NCBI GenBank assembly: GCA_004282895.1
Contig: SHLQ01000011.1
Coordinates: 1-33,815 of the forward strand
Direction: 5' to 3'
DNA length: 33,815 nucleotides
From: Acidimicrobiales bacterium
GTDB lineage: Bacteria; Actinomycetota; Acidimicrobiia; Acidimicrobiales; SHLQ01
The notes beneath the pieces were generated by a model. It worked only from the letters and a program-made list of their open reading frames with translations. It was not told the DNA's origin and made no database searches. Shown here piece by piece: positions 1 through 11,144 of this stretch (within the stretch, counting starts at the first letter, position 1; each line of letters begins with the position of its first letter). A program made the translations under genes and the position numbers.

Positions 1-2
1 AG

Positions 3-848
3 ATGGCGCAGGCGGCCGAGACGGTTGGATTCGACTCCGTGTGGTACGGCGATCATCTGATCTACGACCTGTCGGTCGGCGCCCGGGGTCCATGGGAAGC
101 TTGGACGACGTTGGCCGCAATCGCCGCCAGCACATCGACGATAGAACTTGGCCCACTCGTCGCGTCCACGAGCTTTCATGCGCCGGCCATGCTGGCCAAA
201 CAGGCCGCGACGGTCGATGCAATCTCGGAGGGCCGCCTGATCGTCGGACTCGGCGCGGGCTGGAACAAACGCGAATATGACGCCTTTGGCTTCGCGTACG
301 ACAAGCGGGTGAGCCGTTTCGCCGAAGCATTCACAATTGTCCGCACCCTCCTGACTGAGGGGGAAATCGACTTCCACGGTGACTACTACGACGCGGATCA
401 CTGCGTCCTCCATCCCCGGTCACCGCGTCCCGACGGTCCGCCCTTGATGATCGGTTCGATTGGTCCGCGCATGCTCGGCCTGACGCTTCCCCATGTGCAG
501 GCGTGGAACATGTGGTGGTCGAGCTATGGAAACACCGCTGGCGGTTTCGCGGCCGAGAAGTCTCGGGTTGACGAGCTGGCCGCCGCCGCCGGTCGATCGA
601 CCGGTGACGTGGACGCCACTGCAGCTGTCCTCGTTCGCCTGGACGGCGGGACTGGCAGGCAGATGGGGGACTACGACGCCGAAGCTCAGGCCGCACCGCT
701 CACCGGCAGCCCGGCTGAGCTCGCCGATCAGCTGCGCGAATTCGAGAACGCGGGGGCCGCGCACATTCAGCTCTGCGTCGACCCAATCACTCACGCGAGC
801 ATCGAGTGGCTGGGTGATGTGCTGGTGGAGTTTCGCCAGGAGGGTTAA
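3..848 (+). CDS. LLM class (F420-dependent-type) oxidoreductase, 5' end probably truncated by the window edge
   Basis: 281-aa ORF with luciferase-like monooxygenase pattern (GFDSVWYGDHL, STIELGPLV, EGRLIVGLGAGWNKREYDAFGF). Begins at the window edge; stop TAA 846-848. Confidence 0.85.
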   Translation: MAQAAETVGFDSVWYGDHLIYDLSVGARGPWEAWTTLAAIAASTSTIELGPLVASTSFHAPAMLAKQAATVDAISEGRLIVGLGAGWNKREYDAFGFAYDKRVSRFAEAFTIVRTLLTEGEIDFHGDYYDADHCVLHPRSPRPDGPPLMIGSIGPRMLGLTLPHVQAWNMWWSSYGNTAGGFAAEKSRVDELAAAAGRSTGDVDATAAVLVRLDGGTGRQMGDYDAEAQAAPLTGSPAELADQLREFENAGAAHIQLCVDPITHASIEWLGDVLVEFRQEG

Positions 849-3310
849 CTCCGAGGCCGTTCGTGGCCAGGATCGTAGACACCGTGGTCGTGACGCTGGG
901 CCGGACACGACTCGCCAAAGACATCGATCGTGAAGCCTGACGTCGTCGAGGCGAATTGCCCCTCCACGTAGCCAAGGCAGAGCCGCGAGCCGGTGCGGAA
1001 CCCCATGGAGGCCGACGTCACGAAGCCAACCGCTCGGCCATCCACTCGTATGGGCGCCGAGGGCGCGGGGTCTCCATTCGGGTCCGAAAGGCTCGAGGTG
1101 TCGATCGTCCACACGCCATACGACCACTCGGCTTCTTCTGTCGAGCGCTCAAACGCTGCCGCTCGACCGATGAAGTCTCCTTTGTCGAAATTCACAAAGC
1201 GTTGAATACCAGCGTCGAACGGGGTGTACTCCACGCCGAACTCGCTGCCCCAACCGTGGTAGCCCTTCTCGATGCGCATGGCGTTGAGTGCGTACGAGCC
1301 AAAGTCGCGAAGGCCGAGATCGACCCCGGCTTCCTGCAGGGAGTTGTACACGTCGCACACGTCCTCGTCGGCGAGGTGCAGCTCCCATCCCAGTTCACCG
1401 ACAAAGCTGACCCGCAGTGCCGTGGTGGAGCGACCGGCGACGCTGATGTCGCGAACCGACATCCATGGAGCCGCCTCCTTCGACAGGTCCGCATCGGTGA
1501 GTCGGCACAGCAGATCACGAGAGCGCGGGCCCATCACCATGAGCGTCGATGTTCGATTAGCACCGAACTGGAGCTGCACCGAGCCGTCGCCGGGCAGGTG
1601 ACGGGACAACCAGTCGAAGTCGCGTTCTCGGGCGGCGGTCGGCCCCAGCAAAAGGAATCGGTCCTCTTCGAGGCGCGCAATCGTGGCCTCGCTCCAGACG
1701 GTGCCGTTCGGCCGCAACATGTAGCCCAGTTGCACCCGTCCGAGGGCAGGGATCGTGCTACAGAACATGCCGTCGAGGAAACGCTCCGCGCCAGCACCGG
1801 ACACCTCAAACCGGGTGAATCCGCAATGGTCCATCACCCCGACGCGATCTCGCACCGCCAGACATTCCTGGGAGACGGCCTCATGCCAGTGTTCGTCGCG
1901 ATAGCTGAGCGTGTCGTGCGCGTACGGCTCCGAGCCAAACCAGAAGGCGCGCTCCCATCCAGCGATCTGCCCGAAGCGGGCGTTCTTCGCGCCGAGGGTC
2001 TGATACAGCGGGCTTTGTTGCACCGGACGAGCCGACTCCCAGATGCGGTGAGGGAACGGCTCGCCGTATTGATGTTCGTACAGTTCGCGGACGCGACTCC
2101 GGGTGTAGGTGTTGTGTCCGCTGCCGGTCATGGCCCAGTTGCCGAACCGCCTTGGGTCCCATGGCCACACGTCCCATTCGGTGTCGCCGGCGGTGATCAT
2201 CTCGGTCAGCACCTTGCCGATGGCGGCCGCGTGGGTGATGCCAATCTGCACGCCGACGGCTTGATAGAAGTTCCGGGTTCCGGCGGCTGGGCCCACCAAG
2301 GGATTGGCGTCGGGGGAGTAGGTGATCGGCCCGTTCACAAACTCGGCGATTCCGACCTCTCCGAGAAGTGGCACGTGCGCCATCGCCTGCTCCGCCACGG
2401 CAGCGATGTCGTCGGTGGAGTCCGCGAAGAGGGAGGCGTTGAACGTCGCTGGGGGTCCGTCGTCCCACACCGAGCGGCCCTCATGGCCGTAGTTGCCGAA
2501 CAGGAAGCGGTCCTGTTCCTGGCGAAGGTAGAACATGAGCTCCGGGTCGCGGACGAGCGGAAACGGCGAGGTCATTCCCGCGAGCTCGGCCACGGGGCCG
2601 GTGACCAGGTACTGATGTTCCAGAACGGCGAGAGGCGCCGCGACGTCAGCCATCGCCGAAATCTGCTCGCCGTAGAATCCCGCCGCGTTGATGATGATGT
2701 CGGCCGCGACGACGTAGGGCCCGTTCGGGCCGACGACGTGAACCTCCCACGAAGCACCCGTGTCGACGAGATCGACCACCTCGGTATGGCGGCGAACCTG
2801 CGCCCCTAGCGCCCTGGCTCGACGAGCGAAGCCGTGGGTGAGGCCACTCGGGTCAATGTCGCCTTCGTAGGGGTCCAGCAATCCGGCGATCACGGTTCCG
2901 TCGTCCTGCCAGAACGGGTGCATCTCCTCCATGTCCGCGGTCGAGATGATCTCAAGATCGAACCCGAGACCGGTGGCGACACCCATCAGATGATGGAAAT
3001 GGTCGATCCGACTCGTCGTGTGGCCGGGCCAGAACGCCTGCGTGTGGCGATACGTGATCGGGTCCTCAGGGTCTGCTGCGAGATCGGAGTAGAGCTTCCA
3101 CGCATAGTTGCCGGCGCGCTGACCGAGCCAGCTGTTCGAGAACGTCGGCACGTTGCCGGCTGCATGCCAGGTGGAGCCGGCGGTCAGTTCATGCTTCTCG
3201 ATGAGCACGGTGTCGGTTCGACCCGCCTCCGCGAGGTGCCACAGAACGGATGCACCCACGGCGCCGCCACCAATGATTGCGATGTCGAAGGATTCCTCGA
3301 CGGCGGTCAA
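845..3310 (-). CDS. FAD-dependent oxidoreductase with C-terminal GcvT-like domain (dimethylglycine/sarcosine dehydrogenase-like)
   Basis: N-terminal IIGGGAVGASVLWHLAEAG (Rossmann) and GSTWHAAGN, the usual covalent-FAD histidine context in DMGDH-like enzymes; C-terminal half GcvT-like (FVGELGWELHL, GYHGWGSEFGVEYTP). Start revised from the ORF track (3637) to TTG at 3310, which overlaps the upstream stop as TTGA. Confidence 0.85.
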   Translation of the reverse strand: MTAVEESFDIAIIGGGAVGASVLWHLAEAGRTDTVLIEKHELTAGSTWHAAGNVPTFSNSWLGQRAGNYAWKLYSDLAADPEDPITYRHTQAFWPGHTTSRIDHFHHLMGVATGLGFDLEIISTADMEEMHPFWQDDGTVIAGLLDPYEGDIDPSGLTHGFARRARALGAQVRRHTEVVDLVDTGASWEVHVVGPNGPYVVAADIIINAAGFYGEQISAMADVAAPLAVLEHQYLVTGPVAELAGMTSPFPLVRDPELMFYLRQEQDRFLFGNYGHEGRSVWDDGPPATFNASLFADSTDDIAAVAEQAMAHVPLLGEVGIAEFVNGPITYSPDANPLVGPAAGTRNFYQAVGVQIGITHAAAIGKVLTEMITAGDTEWDVWPWDPRRFGNWAMTGSGHNTYTRSRVRELYEHQYGEPFPHRIWESARPVQQSPLYQTLGAKNARFGQIAGWERAFWFGSEPYAHDTLSYRDEHWHEAVSQECLAVRDRVGVMDHCGFTRFEVSGAGAERFLDGMFCSTIPALGRVQLGYMLRPNGTVWSEATIARLEEDRFLLLGPTAARERDFDWLSRHLPGDGSVQLQFGANRTSTLMVMGPRSRDLLCRLTDADLSKEAAPWMSVRDISVAGRSTTALRVSFVGELGWELHLADEDVCDVYNSLQEAGVDLGLRDFGSYALNAMRIEKGYHGWGSEFGVEYTPFDAGIQRFVNFDKGDFIGRAAAFERSTEEAEWSYGVWTIDTSSLSDPNGDPAPSAPIRVDGRAVGFVTSASMGFRTGSRLCLGYVEGQFASTTSGFTIDVFGESCPAQRHDHGVYDPGHERPRS

Positions 3311-4812
3311 CGGGGAACCTCGAGGTGGATGTCGAATCGTTCGCGTATCGCTCGTTCGTGTGCCTCGGGGAGATGGCCGGGGTTCCCTGCCTCCACGATC
3401 TCCTGAACCCGCGCCGATGCCTGGGCCCACAACTCGGGCGATCCGGCATCGACCCATTCGGCGACGGACGCGCGGTCGCCGATGGTCGGGTAGACGTACT
3501 CGCTGCGCAGCAGCTGAAGGGTCTGCTCGTGGCCAAGGAAGTGGCCGTCGCCCGTCACGACCGACTCGGTGACGGCGAGGTCCAGGTACTCGGGGCGAAC
3601 ATCCACTCCACGTACGGATCGCAGGATCGCGCCGCACATGTCGTCATCGATCACCAGGCTTTCGGGGCTGGCAACCATGATCGAGCCGAGCATGCCGACC
3701 GACAGCTGCACCATGTCGGCACCGGCGTGCGCGGCAAGGGCGACGGTGTACCCCTTCTCGTACCCCGCCTGATTGTCCTGGACCTTCGAATCGGTGATTC
3801 CTGCCGAGACGGCGTGGGGGATGTCGAGCGAACGGAGCAGCTGGGCTGCGGCGGCACTGGAGATGGCTGCCTCGCCGCTCCCGCCGGTCATGGCGCCGCT
3901 CCGGAGGTCAGACACAAACGGCATGAATGCGTGGATACACGGGTGGCCGGGGCGAATGGAGTCCACCAGGACGATGCCCGCGAGGATCTCCGCCAGGCCC
4001 TGCGCCAGCGCTCCGGCCAGCGACGCCGGGCTCGTCGCCCCCGCCTGGCCGGCGCTACAGGTCTGAATGATCATCCCGCGATCGATCGCCCGAGCGATGA
4101 TGTCGCATCCCTCGGACGCGAACCGCAACGGCGGCACGACGTGAACAACGACCGCCATCGAAAACGGCTGACGCGAGAACGCGCCCTCCCCACCGAGTGC
4201 CAAGTCGAACAAGTCCACGACCGGGTCGACATGTTCGGCCGTTGCGAAACTTACCCCGGTTGGTTTCGACGTCGCCGCAGTCGCCGCGAACGCGGTGTTG
4301 ATGTCTAGATCAAGGCTTGACTCCATGTCCCGTGCGACCAATGGCCGGAGCCCGTAGTGCACATGTGGGCTCTCATCGAGAACCCGCATCATCACCCACA
4401 GGTCCTGCAGTGTGGAGTCGCGGTAGCGGCCGGTTGTGGCATCGAGTGACTGGACGGCGGCACCACCCGTGCCGATGTGGACGGCGCCGCCTCCGATCGT
4501 GAGGCCATCATCCTCGACGAAGCCGGGCAACGACACTGAGGAAGGCGATCGCTCCAGAGCGGCTTCGACCATTGGACGCGGCATGGTGAGTCGGCCGTCG
4601 TCGCGTTGAGAGGCCCCCACCTCAATGAGCCGATCGAGGAACGGTGCGGGCGTGCCGGCCATGCCGATCGTCTCGAGGATGTTGAACGCGTGATCCACGA
4701 TGTCGTCGCGCTGGGTGGGTGTGAGCGGCGTGAGCGCGCCGCCGGCGGGTGGCTCGGATGTTCGAGAGGACGGCACACGGGATGATGTGTCGTTTCGGCT
4801 GCCGCGGCGCAT
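3307..4812 (-). CDS. Trimethylamine methyltransferase (MttB) family protein, non-pyrrolysine type
   Basis: 501-aa uninterrupted ORF with MttB/COG5598-like pattern (GIVLVDSIRPGHPCIHAFMPFVSDLRSGAMTGGSGEAAISSAAAAQLLRSLDIP, AGADMVQLSVGMLGS). No in-frame amber codon. Exact start uncertain. Confidence 0.85.
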   Translation of the reverse strand: MRRGSRNDTSSRVPSSRTSEPPAGGALTPLTPTQRDDIVDHAFNILETIGMAGTPAPFLDRLIEVGASQRDDGRLTMPRPMVEAALERSPSSVSLPGFVEDDGLTIGGGAVHIGTGGAAVQSLDATTGRYRDSTLQDLWVMMRVLDESPHVHYGLRPLVARDMESSLDLDINTAFAATAATSKPTGVSFATAEHVDPVVDLFDLALGGEGAFSRQPFSMAVVVHVVPPLRFASEGCDIIARAIDRGMIIQTCSAGQAGATSPASLAGALAQGLAEILAGIVLVDSIRPGHPCIHAFMPFVSDLRSGAMTGGSGEAAISSAAAAQLLRSLDIPHAVSAGITDSKVQDNQAGYEKGYTVALAAHAGADMVQLSVGMLGSIMVASPESLVIDDDMCGAILRSVRGVDVRPEYLDLAVTESVVTGDGHFLGHEQTLQLLRSEYVYPTIGDRASVAEWVDAGSPELWAQASARVQEIVEAGNPGHLPEAHERAIRERFDIHLEVPR

Positions 4813-4877
4813 GCGTCATGATGCCAGATCGGTGGCGGTGCATTCGTTATCGCTGCCGGGGATCGGTCGAGGCTCAG

Positions 4878-4883
4878 TAGAAT
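4878..4883 (+). promoter_or_regulatory. Putative -10 element (TAGAAT) for a leaderless copA transcript
   Basis: TAGAAT lies 6 nt upstream of the GTG start at 4890, with no room for a Shine-Dalgarno. Confidence 0.4.
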
Positions 4884-4889
4884 CGATGT

Positions 4890-7054
<2,165 letters not shown>

Positions 7055-7058
<4 letters not shown>

Positions 7059-7264
7059 GTTCAACAACCATCTTCAACGTCCCCGGCATGAGCTGCGAAC
7101 ACTGTGTGAGCGCGATCAATGGTGAGGTCGTCAACGTCGACGGAGTATCTGACGTCACGATCGATCTCGAGGCAAAGACCGTCGCCGTAACCGGGGGCGA
7201 CGACACCGCAATCATCGAGGCCATCGATGAGGCTGGGTATGACGTCGCAGGGACTGCCGTCTGA
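7055..7264 (+). CDS. copZ: Heavy-metal-associated (CopZ-like) copper chaperone
   Basis: 69-aa HMA domain with GMSCEHC; GTGA overlap with copA stop. Confidence 0.9.
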
Positions 7265-8413
7265 ATGGACCGCATGGGCCGTCGTCAGGGGACCGATGCA
7301 GCGACGCTGATGCGTCATTTTGGATCTGACCGGGATCTTCTTCCGCTGTGGATTGCCGAGCCCGAGATCGCACTTGCCGAACCCATCGTCGATGCGTTGC
7401 GTCGGCGCGCGGCCGACGGTTGGTATGGGTACGAGACCCGACCAGAACCGGTGATCGACGCGTACTGGGATTGGACACAGTCCCGGCATGGATTGGGTCC
7501 GTCAGGACTGCACACCAAGGTCAGCCCCAGCATCGGTACCTCTGTCGGAACGTTGATCGAACTGCTGACGGACCCCGGCGATGGGGTCATTCTTCAGTCC
7601 CCGGTGTTCACGGACTTCAAGACAATCATCGGGGCGGGAGGCCGCTCGGTTGTCAAAAACTCGTTGCTGGAATCCGATGGCGGCTACACCTTCGATTTGG
7701 AGGACCTCGCTGCCAAGGCGGCGGAGAGCCGGAATCGACTGCTCATCCTGTGCAGCCCCCACAACCCCGTGGGTCGGGTGTGGGCCGAGAGCGAACTACA
7801 CGACGTGGCGGCGATCTGCGCCGAGCACGACGTCTTCGTACTCGCCGACGAGATCCACGAGGACCTCGCATTGTCTCCCCATCGATTCGTGCCCTTCGGC
7901 ACTGCCGCCGCAGGGACTGACGTACGTTGGGCGTCGACGAATGGACCCATCAAGACGTTCGGTCTTGCCGGTGTATGTGACACGTTGTTGATCACTCCTG
8001 ACGACGAGGTCGCTGAGCGATTCCAAGACCGGAGCTCGCAGCTGCATCTGACGCGAAACAACGTGTTCGGCATCGAGGCGTTCGAGGTGGCGTACCGTCT
8101 GGGCGGCGACTGGCTGGACGAATTGCTTGTGCTCCTGGCCGCCAACGTGGAGGTGCTGCGATCGACGCTTCCTGCAGAGGTGAAGCTCATGCCGCTCGAG
8201 GGCACGTATCTGGCATGGTTGGATCTGCGCGAGCTCGGACTCGATGTCCCCGAGATCCCCCGGTGGTTGGCGGCGGAGGCCGGCATTGCCATCAGTCCCG
8301 GACATTGGTTCGGCCGTGAGGGCGCCGGCTTCGCCCGGATGACGATTGCGATGCCAACGGAGACGATTACCCAAGCGGCCACACAAATCCGCGACGCGGT
8401 CGCTCGTCGTTAG
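7265..8413 (+). CDS. PLP-dependent aminotransferase/C-S lyase-like (MalY/PatB-related), divergent
   Basis: Fold-type I signatures: YGYETRPEPV, SPHNPVGRVW, LADEIHEDL, putative PLP lysine in NGPIKTFGLAG. Start ATG immediately follows the copZ stop. Confidence 0.85.
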   Translation: MDRMGRRQGTDAATLMRHFGSDRDLLPLWIAEPEIALAEPIVDALRRRAADGWYGYETRPEPVIDAYWDWTQSRHGLGPSGLHTKVSPSIGTSVGTLIELLTDPGDGVILQSPVFTDFKTIIGAGGRSVVKNSLLESDGGYTFDLEDLAAKAAESRNRLLILCSPHNPVGRVWAESELHDVAAICAEHDVFVLADEIHEDLALSPHRFVPFGTAAAGTDVRWASTNGPIKTFGLAGVCDTLLITPDDEVAERFQDRSSQLHLTRNNVFGIEAFEVAYRLGGDWLDELLVLLAANVEVLRSTLPAEVKLMPLEGTYLAWLDLRELGLDVPEIPRWLAAEAGIAISPGHWFGREGAGFARMTIAMPTETITQAATQIRDAVARR

Positions 8414-8480
8414 TTCACAATCGGGTGGAGGGTCGCTTCGATCATGTCTCCGACCCCGGTTCGGTCGTAACTTGGTGCCT

Positions 8481-9464
8481 ATGTACCGCATCGACTGCTT
8501 GCAGTTCGCCAACTGGTCTGAATCGATCTTTCGCGAGATGCGCGAGGGTGAGGTCGATGCGGTTCATGTGACCATCGTGTACCACGAGACGTTCCGTGAA
8601 ACCGTGGCCGAGATCTCCAAATGGAACCGATGGTTTGATCAGCATCGAGACCTGATCCTGCACGGCAAAACCGCAGCGGATGTCGATCGGGCTCGGGAGA
8701 CCAACCGAACCGCGATCTTCTTTGGTTTCCAGAATCCGTCGCCGATCGAAGCCGACATCGACCTCGTCGAGATCCTGCACACGCTTGGTGCACGGTTCAT
8801 GCAGCTCAGCTACAACAATCAGTCTCTGCTCGCGACCGGCTGTTACGAAACGGAAGACCCCGGCATCACCCGGATGGGCAGGGAAGTCATCAAAGAGATG
8901 AACCGGGTCGGACTCGTCGTGGACATGAGCCACTCCGCTGATCGTTCCACCATTGAGGCCGCGGAAGTGTCCGAACGGCCGATCGCCATCACCCACGCGA
9001 ACCCACACGTCTGGCATCCGGCTCTACGGAACAAACGGGACGACGTGATCCGAGCGGTCACGGACAACGGCGGAATGATGGGGTTCTCGCTCTACCCGCA
9101 TCACCTGAGAGACGGATCGGACTGCACGGTGGAGAGCTTCTGTCAGATGGTGGCGGACACGGCAGAGACGTACGGCGTCGAACACTTCGGAATCGGCAGC
9201 GACCTGTGCCAGGACCAACCCGACAGCATCGTGGAATGGATGCGGGTTGGGCGTTGGACGAAAGGTATCGACTATGGCGAGGGCTCCGCATCGGCTCCAG
9301 GCTTTCCGCCGCAGCCATCGTGGTTCGAATCCAACACGGACTTCGGCAACATCGAATCCGGACTCCGTGCGGTCGGTTTCGACGACCACGGAGTTGCTGC
9401 CGTGATGGGCGACAACTGGTATCGGTTCTTCGCCGAGAACTTCGGACCCAGGGAGACGCGGTAG
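8481..9464 (+). CDS. Peptidase M19 (membrane dipeptidase)-like protein with altered metal-ligand motifs
   Basis: M19-like blocks (LGARFMQLSYNNQSLL, RMGREVIKEMNRVGLVVDMSHSADRST, ITHANPHVWHPALRNKRDD, GIGSDLC). Start revised from 8346 to ATG 8481 (MYRIDCLQF). Confidence 0.85.
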   Translation: MYRIDCLQFANWSESIFREMREGEVDAVHVTIVYHETFRETVAEISKWNRWFDQHRDLILHGKTAADVDRARETNRTAIFFGFQNPSPIEADIDLVEILHTLGARFMQLSYNNQSLLATGCYETEDPGITRMGREVIKEMNRVGLVVDMSHSADRSTIEAAEVSERPIAITHANPHVWHPALRNKRDDVIRAVTDNGGMMGFSLYPHHLRDGSDCTVESFCQMVADTAETYGVEHFGIGSDLCQDQPDSIVEWMRVGRWTKGIDYGEGSASAPGFPPQPSWFESNTDFGNIESGLRAVGFDDHGVAAVMGDNWYRFFAENFGPRETR

Positions 9465-11144
9465 ATGAGTGCGACCGTGGAACTCCGTCCTCCCGATGTG
9501 GTAATGCGTCTCGCCCGTATGGGTTCGTTCCACCAGTCGCGTTTGTCGTTCATGCGGATTCTGTTACGGCGGATAAAGGACGAAGCGTGGACCTTCGACC
9601 GGCCTCGTTTCGATATCGATGAGGACGGTGTCGGGATCGCTCTCTATACGGCGACTACGCCCGATCGCACGTACACCCTCGTTGCGTTCGCTCATGACCT
9701 GCCCGATGACATGCGATCCGATCGGGTCATCGCCACCGCGTGGGACTGTACGTTCGCGCTTCATGATGGTGTGGCCACCGAAGCGGATGTGGAACGACTA
9801 CGGGCCAACGTGCCGTTGCAGGAAGTGGGCCGCATTTCCGGTGACGAACTCACTCTTTCCCGTGCGAACCGCTCGGTTCGCTTGTGGTCAACGGTCGTCG
9901 ACGCGCTGGCAGCCGGTCGCCAACCAGACGTCGAGGCCGTGGAGAATGTCGGGTACCTCATGCGTACGACCGCCGTCTACGGGAGCGGCAAGTTCGGCGC
10001 CGCCGATCGTCAGTCAATCGCCGATCGGCCCGAGCTGATCGCGCCGTTCCAGGCGGAGATGCTCACCGTGTACCTCATCCGAACCTTCGTCATGGACCTG
10101 GTTGAGCACATGGCGGCGGTGGCCTCACCCGACGCCGTTCGCCTCGATCCCGAGATTCGTCGACGCTTCGGCATCGGCAACTCCACTGGGCTCGGCATGG
10201 CGCCGTTTCTCGTCACACATCCGCGGCTGATCAACAATTGGATTCTGGCCCGCGAGGAAGCACTGGCACGCGTTCGTGGGGTCGAGTCGGCGACCGCGGA
10301 CGAAGTCGACGTATTCCGTGGTTTCGTTCGCCGAGCTCGCCGGTCGGTTGAGCTCTGGCACTCCGAACACGAGATGCAGAAGGTGAAACTCGTCGCGCTA
10401 CGACAGGATCTAGATGCTCTCGACGAGTACGTGGCGACGATCTCATCGGACGATGTGATGCCGTGGGACGCGCTGATGAAGTGGGCGGAGACAGCGTTGT
10501 CCCTCGAGGGACAGGAGCTCGTCGTGTCGTTGATGCTCGAGCCGTATGGCCCGCTCGTCGATGAGCTGTCCGAGACGATGCATGCGGACGAGTCGTCGCC
10601 CGCCTCGATCGACGGATCGACAACGGTCTCCATGGTTCGGGATCAGCTCGCGGCTAACTACGGCTGGGCACTGGAGATCGACTGGAACTCCGCCGACGCC
10701 AACGCTCGAGCCTGGTACGTCTCGGAGGAGAAACTCGAGCCGCGGCTGGGGGAGCGCGAGTCAGAACCGATCGGTGAGTACGAACAACCGCTTCAACCTG
10801 GTCGTGATGCGGCTCGTATGTATGCGGACCTTGCGACATGGGATCCCGCAGCCACGCTGGCGAGGTTCCTTCGGGTTCATCCCGAACACCGTCACATGGC
10901 TCGTCGGCTGACGGTCGTGCACAGCTCTCCCTACTCGGAGATCCGCGACAACACCATTGACGCAACCATGCTCCCGATCGACATGCTGCGGGCCAAACTC
11001 GCCTTCTTTGGTGCGACCCACTTCGATCCGCGTTCGGATCGCTGGGTGCGCATCAACATGTTCCGGGGTGCACCGTTTCCCGACGAACTAGCGACGACCG
11101 ACCCGGATGGATGGACGTACCCGCTGGAGAACCCGGCCGCATGA
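9465..11144 (+). CDS. Conserved hypothetical protein of unknown function (559 aa)
   Basis: Long ORF with ATG directly abutting the upstream stop (TAGATG); protein-like composition (RLARMGSFHQSRLSFMRILLRR). No domain recognised. Confidence 0.85.
   Translation: MSATVELRPPDVVMRLARMGSFHQSRLSFMRILLRRIKDEAWTFDRPRFDIDEDGVGIALYTATTPDRTYTLVAFAHDLPDDMRSDRVIATAWDCTFALHDGVATEADVERLRANVPLQEVGRISGDELTLSRANRSVRLWSTVVDALAAGRQPDVEAVENVGYLMRTTAVYGSGKFGAADRQSIADRPELIAPFQAEMLTVYLIRTFVMDLVEHMAAVASPDAVRLDPEIRRRFGIGNSTGLGMAPFLVTHPRLINNWILAREEALARVRGVESATADEVDVFRGFVRRARRSVELWHSEHEMQKVKLVALRQDLDALDEYVATISSDDVMPWDALMKWAETALSLEGQELVVSLMLEPYGPLVDELSETMHADESSPASIDGSTTVSMVRDQLAANYGWALEIDWNSADANARAWYVSEEKLEPRLGERESEPIGEYEQPLQPGRDAARMYADLATWDPAATLARFLRVHPEHRHMARRLTVVHSSPYSEIRDNTIDATMLPIDMLRAKLAFFGATHFDPRSDRWVRINMFRGAPFPDELATTDPDGWTYPLENPAA

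Noticed and set aside
956-2809. 617-aa plus-strand ORF antisense to the DMGDH-like gene
   Set aside because: Lacks recognisable domains, is rich in Arg/His/Val from reverse-complement codons, and lies fully opposite a well-supported gene. Typical high-GC shadow ORF.
3311-3637. N-terminal extension of the 930-aa ORF upstream of TTG 3310
   Set aside because: Arg/Pro-rich sequence overlapping the MttB C-terminal coding region out of frame. The Rossmann motif begins just after TTG 3310, which forms a TTGA junction.
3277-4308. 343-aa plus-strand ORF antisense to the MttB-family gene
   Set aside because: Shadow ORF of a strongly supported minus-strand gene; no domain motifs.
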